From positions 9,238,001-9,302,000 of the forward strand of contig PUFA01000006.1 in the NCBI GenBank assembly GCA_003508835.1: a stretch of 64,000 bases of DNA, in the 5' to 3' direction. The notes beneath the pieces were generated by a model. The model was not told where the DNA came from. It made no database searches and was given only the letters and a program-made list of their open reading frames with translations. Origin of the DNA: Eonycteris spelaea. Taxonomy: Eukaryota > Chordata > Mammalia > Chiroptera > Pteropodidae. The position numbers were made by a program, and so were the translations under genes. Shown in pieces: positions 59,313 through 64,000 of the stretch. The first letter of the stretch is position 1. Every line of letters starts with the position of its first letter.

Positions 59313-59488
59313 CTGATACTGTGGGAAGGTGGAGTGATTTGTGAACACTGGTGGAGGTGGATAGTTCAGGTTGAGCCAGAGTGGCTGGTTCAGGGATGCT
59401 GAGGTCAAGGTGGTGGCAAAGCGTGGGGTGAAGACATTCCCTGTGTACTTGAGGTTGTTCTTGTCGGCCACCGTCACGGGTGGGTTAA
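59313..59488 (-). CDS. C1orf94: C1orf94 coding exon
   Basis: This is a 176-nt exon with the acceptor AG at 59489-59490 and the donor GTGAGT at 59307-59312. Its first two bases complete a Leu codon with the preceding exon, and it ends in phase 0. It encodes NPPVTVADKNNLKYTGNVF, TPRFATTLTSASLNQPLW, LNLNYPPPPVFTNHS and TFPQYQ. It has no stop, and the Pro/Tyr/Asn-rich composition is typical of this gene. The NYPPPP stretch begins the tyrosine-proline-rich C-terminal half. No alternative product fits the phase-consistent placement between the two neighbouring exons. Confidence 0.92.
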
Positions 59489-60535
59489 CTGTAAGTTACA
59501 GGAGAGGTAGAGGGGTTCGTGACCAAGGAAGGGAGAGGCCAGGATGCCTTCAGCACCATGACTGCCCCCAAGATTCATATTCTCAGAGGGCAGAGCTTTC
59601 AAGCTCTAAGAGGGTTCTTCAAGTTCCGGTGAGTTTCCAACAATAGGAAAACATTATTAGCTTACACCTTGCCAATTTGGAAAGTGTGAAACTCCCAGCA
59701 GGGTCTGCCTGGGAGCTTCTCTCTCCATCATTCACTAGGAAAGGAGGCAGTGTAGCAAGAGAACACAATAAACCAGATTGTTAGGGCTATATTTCACCTG
59801 CGTTCAAAACCAAGCTCTTTCAAGTCCTTTAGAAAAAATCCAGTTTTATACAATCGCTATGCCATTGGAAGTCATTCTTGTCAAACTATTAAAGCAGACC
59901 CCTGAGGACACTGAGGACCTTGCACAGATTGTCATATCTATATTGGAATCATTTTTAGAAAATATTTTAAAACATTCTATAACTCACTGTGGTATGACCC
60001 CAAATTAGTCTAAATGAATGAGATTTGGCTGTGCTGTGTCAGGATATAAATCTTGGATTGTCTCCTCCACAATAAGTTTTGTGGGCTTGCAGAGTGAGAG
60101 ATAGGGCCTTGGTTTCCCTTATTGGCATTCTTTTTGAGAAAGGAGGTTTGGCTAAAACAGTTGTAGTAGGGCGAGAGAGAGAAAGCGCGGTCATGAAAAC
60201 CTCCATATGTGATTAATCTGAAGCACTGATTTTTCTTCGGCTTGGGCAACTTTGGGGGATGTGCTGAGTCTGAGCTGTGTTCAAATTATTGACCACTAAT
60301 AATACCCATGTGACCTCTGACAGCCAACAGCATTTCTCTAACAATTGTATTCCCATAAGGGACACAGGGAGAAGGTCATTTCCCCATTTCATAGGTTTAA
60401 AAACTGACACCCAGAGGAAGAGGGTGACTTGCCCATGGACGAGACAGCCATTTGGTGGCAGAGCCACTCCGAGAGCTTACGAGGGTTTGTGACACCCCTT
60501 CTTCTACAGACTCCATCTGGGAAGGGTCAGCTTAC
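59489..60535 (-). other. C1orf94: Intron of C1orf94 between 60536 and 59488
   Basis: This is a 1.05-kb intron, mostly single-copy, with a MIR fragment on the minus strand at about 60380-60470 ('gtgacttgcccatggacgag'). Confidence 0.75.
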
Positions 60536-60793
60536 GTTTCAACTCCAGCCCATCCACCTCTTTGCTGCGAAGCCTCAGCTGCCCGCCTGGATTCCTGGTG
60601 GCCCCAAGGAACTCATAGAGCAGTGTCTTCTCGGCCGGCCATGCAGGCTTCTTGGCTGGCAGGGCTATGGATATGGAGCCCGCGGGATCGCTGCAACCTT
60701 CCTCACCACAGGTGTCCTTCCGGCTCTGGGGCCACTGACCGAGAAAGAGGCCCTCTCGACCCTTGGCTGGTTCCTTGGTGCCAGGGTTCCGTT
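60536..60793 (-). CDS. C1orf94: C1orf94 coding exon
   Basis: This is a 258-nt exon with the acceptor AG at 60794-60795 (preceded by a pyrimidine tract) and the donor GTAAG at 60531-60535. It receives one base from the previous exon to make Glu and ends with one base (phase 1 to phase 1). It encodes 85 complete codons, including RNPGTKEPAKG, KDTCGEEGCSDPAGSI and EKTLLYEFLGATRNPGGQL, and it is free of stops. The sequence is polar and rich in Lys, Glu, Gly and Pro, with no recognisable domain. Both splice sites and the phase agree with the flanking exons, and the RNPGTKEP segment resembles the human protein at this point. Its openness shows that the disruption seen in the preceding exon is not general decay. 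Confidence 0.9.
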
Positions 60794-61034
60794 CTATAGC
60801 AGGAGGGAAACCGAGTCAACAATTCTAGAAGGTCAAGTGTTGGATGCGGGGGGCACCTCTTTGTGAACTAAGCGATGGGTCCTCCACATGCCTCAGACTC
60901 AGACTACGCTAGGGTCTCTCTCTCAGCCGAATCCAATGCCAGTCTCCTCCGTGAGGCCTTCACTGATCACTCCCCATTCCGCTCTTCCCCTCTCATGCAC
61001 ACATGCGTACGTCCGTGCATCCTCACTCTAATCT

Positions 61035-61160
61035 TCTTTCCTTTCTTCCTTCTTTCACCCACTCATCCTTCCTTCCTTCTTTCCTTTCTTCCTTTGCTCC
61101 CTCCTTCCTGTTTTTCTTCCCGGGCTACATTTTTTCTTTCCTCTCTCCTCCCTTCCAACC
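61035..61160 (+). repeat. TTCC/CTTT polypyrimidine tract
   Basis: About 120 bases dominated by CTTCCTTCC-type units. On the gene's sense strand it is a purine tract. Confidence 0.85.
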
Positions 61161-62347
61161 CTCCATACTGCCAGGTGAACCTGGACACCTTTCTTGCCTT
61201 CAGGGAGCCCCTGGTGTAGTGGGGGGGGACCCATTCCCACAGACACATGGTCTGAGCCACAGTCTGGTCCCTCATTGTGGACTCTGCCTTGGTGCTCATA
61301 GGCAATCCAGCTCAGTTGTCAGTGCCAGGCCCTGACCTAAGGACTGGGGACACCGTGATGAGTCAGAGCCAGGCTCGGCCCTGCTGGCGCTCACAACAAG
61401 GAGGAAGAGAGAGACAGACCCAGAAATAGCTTTGGGGCAAGGCAGATGGGGACTGCGAGGTGACAGAGGGACACAGTGGGAGAAGAAGATGGCTGAGACA
61501 GCTTCCGTCTGAGAGGGTCAGAGGGTTTCCAGAAAGAAGAGGCCCTTCAGCAAGGCCTGACATCCACGGGTATGAGGGAGGAGGGCATGGCAGGCAATGA
61601 GCGACCGCAGGCCAAGGCAAAGAGGCTTCCGAGAGACAGAGTGAGTCACAGGAAGTGGTCGGTGCCAGGCTCAGGTCTCTCTCCAAAGAAACCAACTGCT
61701 CTTCCAGTGCGAGGACACTGTCGGGACCAACACGGGACCCTTCACGGCAGTGGTTTTCACCCATGTTCCTTTTTGACAATGGAACTTTCTTCAAACAAAA
61801 TTAAGATGGTATTGCTTGGTTGAAGCAGGGAAAGGACTGGACCCGCCCAGCACGCTTCACTCCTTCTCCGGCTGGGGGGTCCTGGTCTCCATGGAGCTTG
61901 GCTGGGAAATGGCGCCCTGGACACACAGCAGGCCCCTCGGATCATTCCAGTGGATCAGATGACCCGTGTCAGGTATTACTTGTTGGGAGTAGATCTGATC
62001 ACACCAGCTCTTGTCCTTCCTGCCCCAGCCCAACAGCCTTGGGGCTGAGTCTGGGCAGGACTGGGCCTGCCCTCCTAGTACCATCCCAGCAAAGGAAAGA
62101 ACTGCTCTAGCCTGAGCCAATTTAGGAGAAAATGACATTTTTAGCAAAACTTGTCCCTAGAGTCTCTTCCAAGAGTTTCTCTGGTTGCTGAGTTTAGCCC
62201 CGAGCTAGTATGCTGAAATAACAGTACCCACTAATAATAGCCTTTTCCCAAGGGACCCACACACCTGCAGTCTCTCCCACACACCTCCAGTCCCTTAAAC
62301 ATGCTTGCCGCTCACTCATCTCCAAAGCTCCCTCTTCCAACGTCCAT

Positions 62348-62350
<3 letters not shown>

Positions 62351-62379
<29 letters not shown>
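62351..62379 (+). repeat. (CA)n microsatellite, about 14 units
   Basis: Perfect CA dinucleotides, continued by imperfect CACA-rich sequence to about 62490. Confidence 0.95.
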
Positions 62380-62381
<2 letters not shown>

Positions 62382-63530
62382 GTCATTCCTTTGACTCACT
62401 CATGCACAACTATACACACAGACACACACACAAACACATTCACACAGACACACTCAGATGCACCCACACCCGCCACTTTCTCTAACACATATACCGACAC
62501 CTGCAGAGCTCCCTGTGGCCCACCTTTGCCCACACGTTTGTACTCAGACACACACAAACGGTGGGGAGGGCGGGTGGGACAAGACTACTCCAACACGGCA
62601 GAGGGAGATATCCATGCATGCTCGCTGGGGGAAAGGTGGGAGCCAAGTCCCCTCCTCAGGCAGGGCTAACCCTCTCACACCTACGGCCCAGCAAGGCCAA
62701 AGAGCCCTTTGGCTCCTAGAGGCCTGCCCAAGACCCAGAGTCCAGCTTGCTGGCCTTGGTCTTCCAACAGTGTTCCAGCACACGGAATGTTCTCTAGGGT
62801 GACCATGCTCCTACTTTCTTAGGAACATGGGTTTGGGCCCTCCCATTACAGGCATTTTCCAGTTATCCATCCATGCTCACAGACTGGGGGTAAATTCTCT
62901 TTTGGTTTTCTCCACTGCCATCAGTCTGCCTTCTTGGAACCATCCAGTCTGAGTGACTGAAGCGTCACAGGCACAAAATGCAGAAACCTGGGAGTGGGGT
63001 GGGGGAATCTCGAGGGGTGGCTGATCTCCTGGGAAGGATGTAGACTCCGCAGTTAGGGGGTGGAAATGTACTTTTCTAAGACCCTGAGGCCCCACAGTCT
63101 GAACGCACCTGGAGAGTTCAGACATTCACCCCCTGCCACAGAGAGGGGACCAGGCCTCATGGTCAGATCAGGCACCTCCATCAGAAGCCAAATGACCCCA
63201 GCTGCCAATCAAATCTCTCTCTTAGCCAACGCCAGTTCCACCCAGGACTCAGCTGGGAGAAATACTTCCCTCATTCGTACTCTGAATTCCTGGTGGATTA
63301 AAAAATGACTCAGATACCAAATGTACCTGTCCCTCTTCTCAGAGCTCCTTGGGATCTGCCGTGCCCCGTACACGGGTATCCAGCCCAGGGGGCCTGTGGG
63401 CATTGAAAACAGCTGCATCTAGGGGCTGCGCCCACCAGAGAGGCCCCCTGGTCCTGCTCTGCACAAAGATGTGCTGTGCCTAAGTTTCTCCTCCTTGCAG
63501 GCCCACCTGCTAGCTCCCAGCCCCACTTAC

Positions 63531-64000
63531 CCATCAAGTGGTGCCCCTCCATGGCGGGGCCACCTTGGGCTTGGAGCAGATCTTGGCAAACACTGGGAGC
63601 TGCCTCTTCTGAGCAGGGAGCTCGGGGAGCTTATTGGGGGGTGCGGAGGAGGCGGGGGCGGCAGCAGCAGGAATGGGCCCAGCCCCGTGGGTTCCCTGGG
63701 TTGGGGCCACTGAACATGCTGTTCTGCAGGAAGTCCTTGATGACTCTTGTCTCCTCCAGCACCTCCTTGTTGTTGGGGGCCTTGGATGCTTCCACGGACT
63801 TCAGTGGAAACTGGGCCAAGAGCTTGCTGATCTCCGAGTTGGAGGCACCGAGGCTGTGGGCCCCGTCTTCTGTCCCCTTGGCACTCTTGACCTTGGCAGC
63901 ACGCAGGATGCCTGTGACTGTAGACATGGCAGAATTGCAGTCCTGCCGGCTGCCAATAACAGACATGGCCGCCTTCGGCTCCAGAAGCTTGTCACTGGCA
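63531..64000 (-). CDS. C1orf94: C1orf94 coding exon (5' end outside window, frame disrupted)
   Basis: The open frame enters from the right edge and continues leftward through SEISKLLAQFPLKSVE, KAPNNKEVLEE and RVIKDFLQNSMFSGP. The methionine at 63966 is internal to an open frame that extends upstream, so it is not taken as the start. The exon ends at 63531, followed by GTAAGT (63525-63530). In the frame read from the right, a TAA occurs at 63631-63633. The homologous protein is still legible past it in other frames: GPFLLLPPPPPP in a second frame, APPNKLPELPAQKRQLPVF in the third, then MEGHHLM back in the first frame at the donor. That needs three single-base losses, near 63677-63690, 63636-63650 and 63550-63561. 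The distance from 63966 to the donor still gives the phase (1) that the next exon requires. Assembly error or recent pseudogenisation are both possible. Confidence 0.85.

Larger units (their letters stand above)
60794..63530 (-). other. C1orf94: Intron of C1orf94 between 63531 and 60793
   Basis: It contains a polypyrimidine TTCC-rich tract (61035-61160), a G8 run (61221-61228), a minus-orientation L2 tail (61318-61430) and a CA microsatellite (62351-62379) followed by further CA-rich sequence to 62490. The remainder shows no recognised repeat or gene. Confidence 0.75.
45400..64000 (-). other. C1orf94: C1orf94 gene (3' part, six coding exons and five introns)
   Basis: This is the span of the only protein-coding gene recognised. 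Six exons on the minus strand join in phase: 63531-64000 (phase 1 end), 60536-60793 (phase 1), 59313-59488 (phase 0), 54606-54683 (phase 0), 50807-51003 (phase 2) and 45400-45475 (stop). Every donor is GTAAG or GTGAG and every acceptor is pyrimidine-rich with AG. About 415 codons lie in the window; the human protein is about 600 residues, so the 5' exons lie beyond 64000. The product is a proline-rich, probably largely disordered protein of unknown function. In human it is testis-enriched as I recall. No transmembrane segment or known catalytic domain is visible. Identification uses remembered human protein features (KLPELPAQKRQLPVF, NYPYPQRTPPKLSANPRD, C-terminal SSSGNGINF), which match well. 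The 5' exon carries frame problems, described in its own entry. Confidence 0.93.

Noticed and set aside
1..64000. CRISPR array, operon, prophage or tRNA gene
   Set aside because: The window is mammalian with introns and interspersed repeats; no spaced direct repeats or tRNA cloverleaf were found apart from MIR-derived tRNA-like ends.

Overview
This is a gene-poor stretch of a placental-mammal genome. It holds one recognisable protein-coding gene, the ortholog of human C1orf94, on the minus strand. Its last six coding exons lie between 45400 and the right edge, with canonical GT-AG junctions and consistent splice phases. The 5' part of the gene lies beyond 64000. The protein is proline/glutamine/tyrosine-rich and poorly characterised. 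The identification rests on the exon series and on the C-terminal SSSGNGINF ending, compared with human C1orf94 as I remember it; no search was run.

Positions 1 to about 45400 look intergenic: every longer open frame there is short, isolated and without family features. In human, C1orf94 is separated from the connexin genes GJB5/GJB4/GJB3 by a large gene desert on its 3' side, and this block would be the start of that desert. It is filled with old repeats: MIR SINEs, L2 LINEs, MLT1 (ERVL-MaLR) LTRs, MER5/MER20-type hAT remnants, several L1 3' ends, and two internally deleted L1s (23634-24635 and about 24840-28110). The second L1 keeps a long CpG-rich 5'UTR with a 349-bp internal tandem repeat. 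Between the repeats are single-copy islands that could be regulatory, such as 8480-8860, 13080-13460 with three AP-1 sites, and 38040-38640.

Organism: the L1 3' ends are of a type I associate with bats and other Laurasiatheria. I see no Alu, B1, BovB, carnivore CAN, horse ERE or vespertilionid VES SINEs. A single retrotransposed 5S rRNA element is present. Together these suggest a bat, most likely a fruit bat (Pteropodidae); this is an inference.

The observation most worth checking is in the right-most C1orf94 exon. Three single-base shifts within about 140 bp move the homologous protein through all three frames and back, leaving a stop at 63631-63633 although the net frame is kept. This is either assembly error in GC-rich sequence or recent loss of the gene. 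Other items are a perfect 35-bp x 5 minisatellite (6402-6576), the 5S retro-element (15171-15288), an unidentified insertion of about 0.8 kb inside an old L1 (4389-5205), a poly(A) hexamer inside the last codons of C1orf94, and four pure C/G runs of 11 to 13 bases.
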